Origin: CAZLYF01 sp964586835
GTDB lineage: Bacteria; Bacillota; Clostridia; Christensenellales; Aristaeellaceae
Direction: 5' to 3'
Assembly: GCA_964586835.1 (NCBI GenBank)
Contig: CAZPIC010000016.1
Coordinates: 1-45,451, forward strand
DNA: 45,451 nt
The number at the start of each line of letters is the position of its first letter. Positions within the stretch are counted from its first letter, which is position 1. This document shows, one piece after another, positions 9,105 through 17,814 of the stretch. The notes under the pieces are model-generated. The model was not told the origin of the DNA and did not search any database. It saw only the letters and a list, made by a program, of their open reading frames with translations. The position numbers were made by a program, and so were the translations under genes.

Positions 9105-10588
9105 GCTTCCCCTCCCATGCACAGGGCGTATAGCCCCTTAACGTCGATATCCTCCGGGAAGACCTCGCCCAGAAGGCGCCCTTGTCGCATCACCAGGATC
9201 CGGTGGCAGGTCTCCAGCAGCTCCTCCAGCTCGCTGGAGACAAAGAGGGTGGACATGCCCAGCCGTGCCTGATCCCACATGATCTCAAAGATCTGCTGCT
9301 TGGCCGCCACGTCGATGCCCCTGGAAGGCTCGTCATACAGCATGATGGCAGGCTGGGTGTTCAGCCAGTTGCCCACGACCACCTTCTGCTGGTTGCCGCC
9401 AGAGAGGGAGTTGGCAGAAGCCTTGAGGCTGGAAACCATGATGTGCAGGTTGTCCACCTGCTTCTCTGCCAGCTCCTGGCGTTGCCTGCCGTTCTCCAGC
9501 CAGCCTCTGCGCGTCTTGTCGATGCTGGCGTAGCACAGGTTGTCCTTGATGGAGTGTATCAGGATCAGGCCTTCCAGCTTGCGATCCTCCGGCGTCAGGC
9601 CCAGACCCAGCCTTTTCATGGAGATAGGGCTGGGGCGCCTGCCCACGGCCTGATTTCGGACCTTTATCTGTCCGGCGTCGTAGGGATCGGCACCGAAGAT
9701 GGACTTGAGCAGTTCTGTGCGTCCGCTGCCCAGCATCCCGGCGATGCCCAGCACCTCCGCATGGCGCAGGTCGAAGCTGATGTCCTCGAACTTGCCTTTT
9801 CGGGTCAGACCCCGTACGGACAGCACCACCTCCTCCCCGGGCCTGATATCCCGGGGTCGGGCCATGAGCTCCATCTCACCGAACATCATCTGAAGTATGT
9901 CGGCATTGGTGGTGTCGGCCATCTCCCTCTGTCCGATGAGCAGGCTGTCGCGCAGAACGGTGACAGTATCCGCGATCTCTGGGATCTCATGTAGTTTATG
10001 GGAGATGTAGATAATGATGACGTTCTGTCTTTTCAGCGCGCGGAGCGCCTCAAACACCATGCGGACCTCGTGAGAGGCGAGAGCGGAGGTGGGCTCGTCT
10101 AAAATCAGCACCCGGGGAGAATGGCTCATCGCCTTTGTGATCTCCACCACCTGGCACTGCCACATGCTCAGACGCGATACGATCTGGGAAGGGTCAATGC
10201 CTACATTCATCCGGGATAGCAGTTCCTGCGCGTTGCGGTGGGCTGTTTTCCAGTCCACCATGCCGCGCTTCTTGGGCATGCGGCCCAGAAAGATGTTCTC
10301 CGTCACAGTCAGGGAGGGGACCAGGCTCATCTCCTGGTAGACGATGGCAATGCCCCTGCGGTTGGCTTCCGCGGGGGAAGCAAAGCTTAGCGGCTCTTCG
10401 TCCAGGAACATCTGGCCAGAACTTGGCTGCAGGGCTCCGGCAAAGCACTTTACAAGCGTAGACTTGCCAGACCCGTTCTTCCCCAGCAGGGCATGGATAC
10501 GCCCGGAATCAAAGGATACGCTGACCTGTTCCAGGGCCCGGGTGCCAGGGTAGTCTTTCACTAGGTTGACTGATCGCAGGACGCTCAA
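9101..10588 (-). CDS. Sugar ABC transporter ATP-binding protein (RbsA/MglA family, two ATPase domains)
   Basis: Double-domain ATPase, 495 residues, powering the sugar importer. The first domain has Walker A GKNGSGKST near residue 36, a degenerate signature (LSMWQCQVVE) and Walker B LILDEPTSAL. The second has the shortened P-loop GMLGSGRTELL near residue 287, a full signature LSGGNQQKVVVG, and YDEPSRGIDV. This mix of one degenerate and one canonical signature is usual in the RbsA/MglA family. It starts with TTG 10588 behind GGGAGG. The binding-protein gene lies about 100 bases upstream, separated by a strong stem-loop. Confidence 0.93.
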   Translation of the reverse strand: MSVLRSVNLVKDYPGTRALEQVSVSFDSGRIHALLGKNGSGKSTLVKCFAGALQPSSGQMFLDEEPLSFASPAEANRRGIAIVYQEMSLVPSLTVTENIFLGRMPKKRGMVDWKTAHRNAQELLSRMNVGIDPSQIVSRLSMWQCQVVEITKAMSHSPRVLILDEPTSALASHEVRMVFEALRALKRQNVIIIYISHKLHEIPEIADTVTVLRDSLLIGQREMADTTNADILQMMFGEMELMARPRDIRPGEEVVLSVRGLTRKGKFEDISFDLRHAEVLGIAGMLGSGRTELLKSIFGADPYDAGQIKVRNQAVGRRPSPISMKRLGLGLTPEDRKLEGLILIHSIKDNLCYASIDKTRRGWLENGRQRQELAEKQVDNLHIMVSSLKASANSLSGGNQQKVVVGNWLNTQPAIMLYDEPSRGIDVAAKQQIFEIMWDQARLGMSTLFVSSELEELLETCHRILVMRQGRLLGEVFPEDIDVKGLYALCMGGEA

Positions 10589-10642
10589 GCGCTTCCTCCC
10601 TCCCAGGCTGTCCGGGGCTCACTTCCCAGGCGACTCAATGCT

Positions 10643-10670
10643 CACGGGGAGGGGCGTTCCCCTCCCCGTG
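10643..10670 (-). promoter_or_regulatory. Stem-loop between sugar-binding protein and ATPase genes
   Basis: A perfect 12-bp stem (CACGGGGAGGGG / CCCCTCCCCGTG) with a 4-base loop, without a T-run. It occupies the same place in this operon as the stem-loop at 1330-1356 in the liv operon, immediately after the binding-protein gene. It probably raises binding-protein yield by mRNA protection or partial termination. Confidence 0.6.
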
Positions 10671-10689
10671 ATGGCTGCTCCTGCGCCTG

Positions 10690-11655
10690 TTACTTATTGT
10701 CTTCCAACCACTGATGGACGCCGTCAAGGTTCGTCTTGCTCATGACGATGCCATCCAGGTAGGTGGTCTTGCCTTTGGTGTCCTCATAGTCCGCGCCGCG
10801 AATGGCGTTGATCAGCAATGTCATGGCCTGATAGCCCTGGCCATAGGGGTCCTGCGCCACCACAGCCTGCAGGGGGTTGTTGGGATCTAAGATCATGGAG
10901 GCGATTTGCTCGGAGCCGTCATGGCCAAAGACCAGGATGCGGTCTTGCTTGCCGGCGTTGACGACCGCCTGAGCAGAGCCGATGGTGCCACCGTCATTGA
11001 CGGCGATGATGACGTCCAGCTCTGGGTTGGCCGTGATAATGGCGTCTGCGGTGGCCAGAGCGGTATCCTGCAGCCAGGCGTCCTGATCGGCTACGATCTC
11101 ATATTGCACCCCGCCTTCATCCAGGGCTTCCAGGTACCCTTCCACGCGGCTGGTGGACTGGTCGGGCAACAGGGACTTGAACTGTACAATCGCGATCTTG
11201 ACCTTCTGGTCCGGATACTTTTCCTTGATGATCTCGGCTGCGTTGGCGCCAACCAGACGGCAGTTGAGCTTGTCGTTGGAGGAGAAGCCTCCTACGATGA
11301 ACTCGGCGTCGGACAGGTCGATGTTGGTCAGGGTGACCATCATGCCTTGGGCGGCTGCCGCCCGTAGGGTGGCAACAGAAGCGTCCTTAGACAGAGGCGC
11401 GATGGCGATGCCCTTTACGCCCTGGGTCTGATAGGTATTGATCAGCTCCACTTCGGTGGCTTGGTCGTTGTTGGTGTTGGCGGTGAGAACCTTGGCACCG
11501 AGTTCCGCGCCGGCGTCCCGGTAGCCCTGGGACAGCCGGTTCATGAATTGGTCATCCTGGAAGACGACCCCGGCGACGGTGATCTCCTCCTCGGCCAGGG
11601 CTGCGAACCCTGCCATCATCATCAGCACCAGCAACAGAGAAAACAGTTTGCGCAT
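10690..11655 (-). CDS. Sugar ABC transporter substrate-binding protein (RbsB-like)
   Basis: Periplasmic-binding-protein-like domain (Peripla_BP_4, RbsB/MglB type), 321 residues, the sugar receptor of the importer encoded downstream. A signal peptide (MRKLF, hydrophobic run, cleavage after ALA) is present, again without a lipobox cysteine. The mature protein starts EITVAGVVFQDDQFMNRL, the usual first strand, and has the hinge-region patterns IAPLSKDA and VNDGGTIGSAQA. ATG 11655 is preceded by AAAGGAGG. It is the first gene of the operon, driven by the promoter at 11713-11740. The sugar is not identifiable from sequence, and no sugar kinase or regulator is adjacent. Confidence 0.9.
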   Translation of the reverse strand: MRKLFSLLLVLMMMAGFAALAEEEITVAGVVFQDDQFMNRLSQGYRDAGAELGAKVLTANTNNDQATEVELINTYQTQGVKGIAIAPLSKDASVATLRAAAAQGMMVTLTNIDLSDAEFIVGGFSSNDKLNCRLVGANAAEIIKEKYPDQKVKIAIVQFKSLLPDQSTSRVEGYLEALDEGGVQYEIVADQDAWLQDTALATADAIITANPELDVIIAVNDGGTIGSAQAVVNAGKQDRILVFGHDGSEQIASMILDPNNPLQAVVAQDPYGQGYQAMTLLINAIRGADYEDTKGKTTYLDGIVMSKTNLDGVHQWLEDNK

Positions 11656-11712
11656 ATGCTCATAACCTCCTTTATTGGCCGTTTCGTTCTTTGCTTCGGC
11701 TTTCTATTGGCC

Positions 11713-11740
11713 AGTATAGCATAAGCCATGGCGCTGTCAA
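11713..11740 (-). promoter_or_regulatory. Promoter of the sugar ABC operon
   Basis: On the minus strand, a consensus -35 TTGACA (11740-11735) and a -10 TATACT (11718-11713) are 16 bases apart. Transcription would start near 11706, giving a leader of about 50 bases that ends in the AAAGGAGG ribosome binding site. Confidence 0.8.
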
Positions 11741-11845
11741 CCAGCCGAAGAAACAGGGATTTCCGCCTCTGTCTTGGCGGGGAACAAACAGAAGCGAACT
11801 GGAGACAGCATGGACGGGCTTCCCGTCTCCTGACAGGCGTAGGAC

Positions 11846-11880
11846 AAAAATGCCCACCTGGCGCAGTGATGTCAGGCGGG
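11846..11880 (-). terminator. Rho-independent terminator after the NhaC gene
   Basis: On the minus strand, CCCGCCTG and CAGGTGGG form an 8-bp stem (one G-U pair) around a 12-base loop, followed by CATTTTTG. It lies about 75 bases after the stop codon at 11956. The G-U pair exists only in the minus-strand RNA, which fixes the orientation. The rest of 11741-11955 holds another small hairpin (11813-11827) and no gene. Confidence 0.6.
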
Positions 11881-11955
11881 AACACGGTTTGGCGTTTAGG
11901 TGTGGGACAGCCCTTTTCATCCTATTAGATCCGGGTCGTTACGTACCGAGAGGGG

Positions 11956-13263
11956 TCAGCCAGGCAACCCGACAGCTTCGCCCCTCTGCCTGCGCTGAGC
12001 CAGCAACCGCCACAACGGCAGCAGATACAAAAAGCATGCCGCCAGGATGCTCCATGCCGGAGCGCCCACCGAGCCAAGCGGCACAGCGCTTGCGATGGAC
12101 CAGGGCACCAGAGGCGCGACCACCACAGCGGTATCTTCCAAATCGATCGCCATGGCAGACCCGTCCTGGTAGATGTCTCCACACAACTGATGCGTCAGCA
12201 TGATCGTCAGGGTCTGGTTGCAGGCGATGATCGCTGTGATCGTCGCGGTGCATAGCGTGGCGGTGAAAGGAGTCGTCCGTTGACTCAAAGCCATCACATG
12301 GCGCTTGATTTCATCCAGTATCCCTGTTTTCTGGAAGATGCCCGCATAGGAGGAAGAGAGGCAGACCATCGCAGTGACGTTCAGCATGGACGTCACCCCG
12401 CCCCCATTCAATATGGCCGCAGCCTCCGTGTGGGCGGTGGAGTATCCCATGACAGCTGTCTTAAGAAGGGTGGCGGGGGCCATGCGCTGCAAGAACAGGC
12501 AGATCGGAACTGCCACCAGGATACTGGCAGACATCGTCCGCCTGACGTTCACCTTGAAGGCAGACAGCAACAGGATGACCAGCGCAGGCAGAAGCACGAC
12601 CCAGTGGACGGTAAACTCGCTGTCAAACAGGGCGTTTATGCCGCTCATAGGAGCAGAGGGCTTTGCAAGCATCCCGACGAATGCATACACTGCTACGCTG
12701 ATGGCGAAGGGGTAACGTGAGGTGCGCAGCATGTTGCGGATATTGGAAAAGATCTCCGTATGTGTCAGCTCTGCCACCAGCAGCGCGCTGGTGGAGACCG
12801 GGGAACAGCGGTCTCCGAAAAACGCCCCCGATAAAACCGCGCCGCCAATCCAAAGCGGATGGACGCCTGTCGCGCGCGCCATCATCGAGCAGATGACGCC
12901 CATGGTCGCGGCCGTGCCTAAAGCGGTTCCCGTAAGGATCGAAACGCCGCAGTTGAGCAGAAAGACCGCTGGAAGAAACAACGAAGGCCGTATAAAGCTT
13001 GACGCATAGGACACGATGGTGACGATCGTCCCGGATGCGCGCCAGAGGGCGGTCAGGATGCCGATCAGCAGGAAGGTGATCAGCATGTTCTTCACAGAAA
13101 GGATGCCCGACAGGATCATTCGCAGGAGCGCAGCCCAGGAAAAACCCCTGCTTTTTCCATGAATGCTGAACAGCAATAGCCCTGCCAGCAGCGCGTACAG
13201 AATAGAATAGCCAAACACCACGCACAGCAGCAGACAGACACAGAATAACGCCAGGTAGATCAA
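11956..13263 (-). CDS. nhaC: NhaC-family Na+/H+ antiporter-like membrane protein
   Basis: Polytopic membrane protein of the NhaC/ion transporter superfamily, 435 residues, likely exchanging Na+ (or an organic anion pair, as some relatives do) for protons. About eleven hydrophobic segments are visible, with the family-typical stretches TGTALGTAATMGVI, GAFFGDRCSPVSTSA and IACNQTLTIMLT, and AIDLEDTAVVVAPLVPWSIA near the C-terminus. The start chosen is TTG 13263, because GGGAGG sits 8 bases upstream and the protein then opens directly with its first membrane helix, as relatives do. An in-frame extension of about 60 residues upstream is hydrophilic, lacks a ribosome binding site and is probably not translated. 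It has its own terminator downstream. Confidence 0.82.
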   Translation of the reverse strand: MIYLALFCVCLLLCVVFGYSILYALLAGLLLFSIHGKSRGFSWAALLRMILSGILSVKNMLITFLLIGILTALWRASGTIVTIVSYASSFIRPSLFLPAVFLLNCGVSILTGTALGTAATMGVICSMMARATGVHPLWIGGAVLSGAFFGDRCSPVSTSALLVAELTHTEIFSNIRNMLRTSRYPFAISVAVYAFVGMLAKPSAPMSGINALFDSEFTVHWVVLLPALVILLLSAFKVNVRRTMSASILVAVPICLFLQRMAPATLLKTAVMGYSTAHTEAAAILNGGGVTSMLNVTAMVCLSSSYAGIFQKTGILDEIKRHVMALSQRTTPFTATLCTATITAIIACNQTLTIMLTHQLCGDIYQDGSAMAIDLEDTAVVVAPLVPWSIASAVPLGSVGAPAWSILAACFLYLLPLWRLLAQRRQRGEAVGLPG

Positions 13264-13675
13264 GGCCAGCCTCCCGGCAGTCGTTGCATGGACGTAGAGA
13301 TCCCTGCAGGCTGTCCCTTCGACTTCCATGCGCCACTGCGCTGCGCGGACATCTATCTCACGCCTGCAGTATGGCACAAAGTCTGCAAGCCGCCAAGCAA
13401 CACAGGAGACGGCGTTTTCCCCGCCTCTGGGGTGATCCCCCACGGTTTGGCGTAGAGCGTGGCTCTATGCCGCTGAAGCAGACGCTCCCTGCCTTTGCAT
13501 CGTCCACCAGGCCTGGCACATTCCCAGCAACGAACGTCTGTTTCGGGGTGGACACACCTTTTCGCGGCGTGTATCTCAAAGGGATTGGTTGGTTTTGAGC
13601 TGCTGTTTTATGTCGTGGGTGCAGCGTCCCGAGACCTTCCGGGAGAGTGATCGGTCGAACGAAAAACTGGAACGT
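13264..13675. other. Intergenic region with a possible NhaC promoter
   Basis: No gene is supported in these 412 bases; the reading frames here have no family resemblance and no ribosome binding sites. On the minus strand, TTGGCG (13396-13391) and CATACT (13373-13368), 17 bases apart, could be a weak promoter for the antiporter gene, about 100 bases ahead of its start. Between 13440 and 13675 I see nothing certain; a CCCGG/CCGGG-like partial hairpin near 13628-13645 might end the SWIM transcript but lacks a T-run. Confidence 0.4.
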
Positions 13676-14407
13676 TCATTCCCCATCGAGCCCGCCAAAG
13701 AGGCTGTCAACCTCTTTTGTGCTTAGAGCGCGGGCGCTCTTGCCCGCAGCGGAGCGCATCATGCCTTCAACCCGCACGTCTACAGAATGTCGCAGCAGGC
13801 GCTGGGTGGGAACGCCGCGCATCGTGAAAAAGAGCTCTGGCTGCTCGTCAAGCCGCGCACCCACGCCACACAGCACCGCCGCCACGTGCTTACACATGTC
13901 CGCATAGTCCGGACAGCTGCAGGAAAAATGTATTTCCCGGGGCGAAGGGAACAAGCCGATTTTTTTGTCGGTAAAGGTTTGCGCCAGGTCAGCCGGGAAG
14001 GTTCCCGAGAGCAAATCGTCCAGCACGGCGATGCGTTCTGCGCAGAACTTGCCGATGTGTTCAAGCCTCCGGTCTGGCAGCGCGTCGATCCGGACGGATA
14101 CTTCATAAGGTGCCGTGCGCGAGCCCTGCACAACGGCTGCAATACGGTTTGCACCCACCTGAAGGTCGAGCACCAAACCGTTGATGGCATAGCTGCGTCC
14201 TCGTGCCAGGCGGTTCCAGTAATCCGCATAGGACTGCAGGTTGTTCATCCAGGCTTTTCCCCACCAGCTCCTGGCGATGGTTCTCCCCTGGATACTGACC
14301 GGGGAAAGGACAGACCCCTGCTTTGTCAGCCTTGCAGCGCTTTTCTCCGCCTTCGCCTTCAACTGGCCTACGCTGGGCGTGGAATAATACTCGTTGCGGT
14401 ACCTCAT
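13676..14407 (-). CDS. SWIM zinc-finger protein partnered with SNF2 helicase
   Basis: Protein of 243 residues with a SWIM zinc finger (C-x-C-x(n)-C-x-H pattern, CSCPDYADMCKH near residues 160-175). SWIM fingers bind DNA or proteins and in bacteria commonly accompany SNF2-family ATPases (family knowledge). The N-terminal part has the conserved RSWWGKAWMNNLQSYADYWNRLARGRSYA segment of the bacterial SWIM family, here as RSWWGKAW...NRLARGRSY. ATG 14407 has AAAGGAG 8 bases upstream, and this site overlaps the helicase stop, so the two genes are one transcription unit and probably one functional pair. The cellular role of such pairs is not settled. Confidence 0.88.
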   Translation of the reverse strand: MRYRNEYYSTPSVGQLKAKAEKSAARLTKQGSVLSPVSIQGRTIARSWWGKAWMNNLQSYADYWNRLARGRSYAINGLVLDLQVGANRIAAVVQGSRTAPYEVSVRIDALPDRRLEHIGKFCAERIAVLDDLLSGTFPADLAQTFTDKKIGLFPSPREIHFSCSCPDYADMCKHVAAVLCGVGARLDEQPELFFTMRGVPTQRLLRHSVDVRVEGMMRSAAGKSARALSTKEVDSLFGGLDGE

Positions 14408-14421
14408 GGAGACTTCTCCTT

Positions 14422-17184
14422 TCACTGAAGGGACGGTTGTCTGGTTTTTTGGCCGGGTTTTTTCAACGCTTCCGTCAAGGCGCCATCCTCCAAGCGGAAC
14501 AACTGTTGAAGCGCCTCGGACGACAGCTCTGTGAGAGCGCCCTGCGCGTCAAAGGAGAGAACTTCGCGGCTGAGCTCCTGTTTGTCGGCAATGAGCCTGT
14601 CGATTTTTTCTTCCACCGTTCCCTGAACCACCATCTTGTACACCATCACGCTGCGCTTTTGCCCAATGCGGAAGGCACGGTCGGTAGCCTGGTTTTCTAC
14701 GGAGGGGTTCCACCAGCGGTCAAAGTGGATGACATGGTTTGCTGCGGTCAGATTGAGCCCCACGCCCCCCGCCTTGATGGAAAGGACCATAAAGGGCAGA
14801 TAGCCTTCCCCGTTGAAGGTGTCTACCATCTTCTGACGTTCCTTTGTCGGTGTGCCTCCATGGAGCACCAGACCGCCGCAGCCAAAGATGTCCTGGAGGG
14901 CTGTCTCCAGCGGGCTGCACATCTCCCTGAACTGGGTAAAGATAAGCACCCGCTCGCGCTTTTCCCGGATCGTTTCGCAGATTTCGGCCAGCAATGCCAT
15001 CTTTCCGCTTTCCTCAGGCAGGAAGGCCGTCTGTCCCAGGTACTGGTCGCCATGGTTGCAGATCTGCTTGAGCTTTGTGAGCGTGCTGAGCACCAGACCC
15101 TTGCGCTGGATGCCCTCCAGGCGGTCCAGGGCCTCGCTTGTCTCGCGCACGACCGACTGATACAGCGCCTTCTGCTTTTTTGTCAGCGGCGCGTAGCGCG
15201 TCACCTCTACCTTTTCAGGCAGATCGGCGATGATGCTCCGATCTGTTTTCAGGCGGCGCAGGAGGAAGGGACCCACCGTGCGGCGGAGCTGCACATAGCG
15301 GTCTGCGCTTTCCGGCAGATCGGCGCAAAAAGCGGAGAACTCCTTGCTGTTGCCAAGCAAGCCGGGGTTCAGAAAGTCAAACAGCGACCAGAGGTCAGAC
15401 AGGCGATTTTCAATCGGCGTGCCGGTCATGGCAATCCGGGCGGCGCTCCGCAGCTTCTTGACAGCCCTGGTTTGCTGGGAAGCGGGGTTTTTGATGGCCT
15501 GCGCTTCATCCAGCACGACCAGGTCCCAGCTCTTTTCCGCCAGGGCTGGGTGGGATCTGGCCTGCCCATAGGTGGTCAGGCTGACCTCTGCCTCAGGGTC
15601 GTTCGTAAGTGCCTGTCGGATGCGCGCCGGCGTTCCGGTCAGGATGCGAACGCTTAGCTGTGGGGCGAACCTGGCAAGCTCACTTTGCCAGTTGCCCACC
15701 AGGGATGCCGGCAGCACGATCAGGGACGAGAAGTGCCCCCTCTCGCGCAGAGAGCTTAACAGCGCGATCAGCTGCACCGTCTTGCCCAGGCCCATGTCGT
15801 CCGCCAGGCATACGCCCAGCCCCAGCCGGCTTGCCAGGGACAGCCACTGATATCCCTGCTGCTGATAGGGGCGCAGCTTCGCTGTGAATCCGTTTCCAGG
15901 CGCGGGAAGGCTGTCCAGCGCAGGGTTGAGCAGCCTGGCCCGCAGTGACTCCAGCCATTCCCCATGGCTGGTGCTGACGATGTCCCCGCCCTTGGGCAGG
16001 GCGCCCGATGCTTCCTGCAGGCGCAGGGCCTCCAGCAGGCTGATTTTTCCCTGGGAATGCTGTTCCATCAGGGCCAGCAATTCGCGCAACCTCCCGTGGT
16101 CCGCCTCCACCCAGCGACCCTTGAGCAGGCGCAGCCCTTCCTGCCCGGCCAGCAGCTGCTGGAGGTCCTCCGTGGTCAGTTCCTGGTCATCAAGGGTGGC
16201 CCTTGCATCAAAGTCGAGCAGGGCTTCAAAGCCCAGCTGCGAAGGCGCCCGGCTGCCGATGCGGATCGAGAGCCTGAGCTGAGAGGTCTTCTTGCGCCAC
16301 CAGGCGGGGATACGGCAGAAAATACCACATTGCTCATAGAGCGGCACTTCCCTGAGGAAGGTGTGCGCTTCTTCTGCGGTCATCCGGATGGCCTGGAAGA
16401 GGTCGCCGCTGCGAAGGAGCCCTTCGATCAGGGGGCTTTGCTCAGAGGCTCGGGTGACCTGGGAAAGGAGTTTCACCATGGAGGGGAGGGAGTCCCTGTA
16501 CAGATCCAGCGCCTTCCTCAGGGGCAGCTGCTGCACCCTCTTCCCATCGGGCGTGGCCGCAGCGAAGGTCGCCATGAAGGCAAAAGGCGCTTCTTCACCT
16601 CCCGCGCGGTTTTCGACAAGGTGAAAATACACCCGGCCATACATCACCACGTCCGGGTTTTTGCTTTTTAGATAATCCTCGGCGCTGCAGCTGCTGCGTG
16701 AGATCTCCAGCCTGAAGACCGAAGCCAGGCGGTCCCAGTAGCTTCGAAACCATCCCTCGTCCAGGTACTCCTGCCCCAGCGCATAGGGGCGCGTGGCCTG
16801 GGCTTCCGTGAGAAATCCGTCTGGGCAGGGAAGCTCTGTCTTCTCCCTCAGGAACTCCATTTCGCCCAGCCTTTGCCGGAGTTCTCCAGCGAATTCTCGG
16901 GACAGCCTGATCAGGAAGCGGACCGGCGTGTCGTACCACGGCCGGCTGTGCAGCTTGTCTTCTGAGAGGAAGCCGCTGTCGTACAGGGCAGGCCAGGGGT
17001 CTTCCAGAAAGCGGCTCAGCTCTTCATCTATTGCCCGGCCTTCCGCGCTGTTTTGGACGACCCCCGTCCTTAAGCTGCCCTCCAGCGCAAAAATCGCTCC
17101 ATCCTGCGTGAAGCGGCAGGAGATACGGCCGGAGTCCAAGGTGTTTTTCAGGACCGGGGCTTTTTTTCTTCCCTCAGCCTTCAA
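14422..17184 (-). CDS. SNF2-family DEAD/DEAH-box helicase
   Basis: SNF2-type ATPase of 920 residues. The C-terminal half holds the helicase core: motif I DDMGLGKTVQ near residue 461, motif II DEAQ near 560, motif III TGTPIENRLSDLWS, and motif V/VI AGGVGLNL...QATDRAFRIGQKR near 835. The N-terminal 430 residues match the bacterial SNF2-associated region only in general character. Such enzymes translocate on double-stranded DNA and remodel protein-DNA complexes, for example RNA polymerase in the RapA branch. It starts at TTG 17184 with a weak AAAGGCG site; a promoter lies at 17230-17259. The SWIM protein gene follows 14 bases after its stop. No restriction or phage-defence genes adjoin, so a defence role is not supported by context. 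Confidence 0.9.
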   Translation of the reverse strand: MKAEGRKKAPVLKNTLDSGRISCRFTQDGAIFALEGSLRTGVVQNSAEGRAIDEELSRFLEDPWPALYDSGFLSEDKLHSRPWYDTPVRFLIRLSREFAGELRQRLGEMEFLREKTELPCPDGFLTEAQATRPYALGQEYLDEGWFRSYWDRLASVFRLEISRSSCSAEDYLKSKNPDVVMYGRVYFHLVENRAGGEEAPFAFMATFAAATPDGKRVQQLPLRKALDLYRDSLPSMVKLLSQVTRASEQSPLIEGLLRSGDLFQAIRMTAEEAHTFLREVPLYEQCGIFCRIPAWWRKKTSQLRLSIRIGSRAPSQLGFEALLDFDARATLDDQELTTEDLQQLLAGQEGLRLLKGRWVEADHGRLRELLALMEQHSQGKISLLEALRLQEASGALPKGGDIVSTSHGEWLESLRARLLNPALDSLPAPGNGFTAKLRPYQQQGYQWLSLASRLGLGVCLADDMGLGKTVQLIALLSSLRERGHFSSLIVLPASLVGNWQSELARFAPQLSVRILTGTPARIRQALTNDPEAEVSLTTYGQARSHPALAEKSWDLVVLDEAQAIKNPASQQTRAVKKLRSAARIAMTGTPIENRLSDLWSLFDFLNPGLLGNSKEFSAFCADLPESADRYVQLRRTVGPFLLRRLKTDRSIIADLPEKVEVTRYAPLTKKQKALYQSVVRETSEALDRLEGIQRKGLVLSTLTKLKQICNHGDQYLGQTAFLPEESGKMALLAEICETIREKRERVLIFTQFREMCSPLETALQDIFGCGGLVLHGGTPTKERQKMVDTFNGEGYLPFMVLSIKAGGVGLNLTAANHVIHFDRWWNPSVENQATDRAFRIGQKRSVMVYKMVVQGTVEEKIDRLIADKQELSREVLSFDAQGALTELSSEALQQLFRLEDGALTEALKKPGQKTRQPSLQ

Positions 17185-17229
17185 TCAGGCGCCTTTCTGC
17201 TTGTCCGTCGATGTTTCAGCGGCTTTCGG

Positions 17230-17259
17230 ATTATCGGACGATGATCCCACGGCCGTCAA
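17230..17259 (-). promoter_or_regulatory. Promoter of the SNF2-SWIM operon
   Basis: On the minus strand, -35 TTGACG (17259-17254) and -10 GATAAT (17235-17230) are separated by 18 bases, and transcription would start near 17223. This fits the TTG start of the helicase at 17184. Confidence 0.65.
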
Positions 17260-17814
17260 GCGCACGGTCGAATGGCGAATGAACGCAGGCTTGCAGGACA
17301 GGCCGGATCCTTCCGCACTCCTGCTGCCGGCGCTTTCCTCTTTAGACTACCCTTGAGGCAGACCTGGAAATAACGCGCTCGTTCTCAGGACAGCCAATGG
17401 AAGGGCTGCGGTCAGACGCTGAAAGATGCCCGCGCAGCGTGACATTTTTGGATTCAGTCCTGGGTTCGTGTCTGTGCTTTCGCTCTCGTCCAGCGTGCTT
17501 GTGCTTTGCCTGCCCTGTGGCACGGATCCGCTGCGGATCGGGGCATGGAAGAGCATCGGTTCTTTGGTCGCGTCGGTGCGGGCGTCTCTTTGCTGCTGCG
17601 CATCCAATGCCACCGAACATGCCTGAGCCAGGGGACTGCCGTGCTTGTCTGGCTCCGATCGCTTCCATGATGGCGGAGGGGCATGAAAAAAACCAGGGAC
17701 GGCTTTGTCCCCGGAGGCTCGTCCGAAAAGCCTGTCTCCGGAGTTCGGGCGATACCCTGTAAACAGAGAGGGTGGGAAGGAGGGTAGCCATGTGCCGCCG
17801 GTCTAAAAATTCCT
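17260..17814. other. Non-coding gap with inverted repeats between helicase and pyrC promoters
   Basis: No convincing gene is present in these 555 bases; frames on both strands open by chance in GC-rich DNA and encode compositionally odd, motif-free peptides. Small inverted repeats are visible: GATCCG/CGGATC at about 17525-17539, GGGAC/GTCCC around 17696-17711, and a larger arm pair CGGAG...CTCCG around 17711-17741. No tRNA, RNase P, tmRNA or SRP signature was recognised. It may hold a short unannotated RNA or only spacer. Confidence 0.4.

Noticed and set aside
13656..13677. CGAACG...AACGTTC resembling a PurBox pair near the SWIM gene end
   Set aside because: The centres are too close, and the motif lies downstream of a gene with no promoter beside it.
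14323..15657. Plus-strand open frame of 444 codons within the SNF2 gene
   Set aside because: It is antisense to the helicase core motifs and has no recognisable protein features.
17342..17791. Minus-strand frame of 149 codons and overlapping plus-strand frames in the pyrC upstream gap
   Set aside because: The peptides are Arg/Ser/Pro-rich with no motif or ribosome binding site, and both strands are open by chance.
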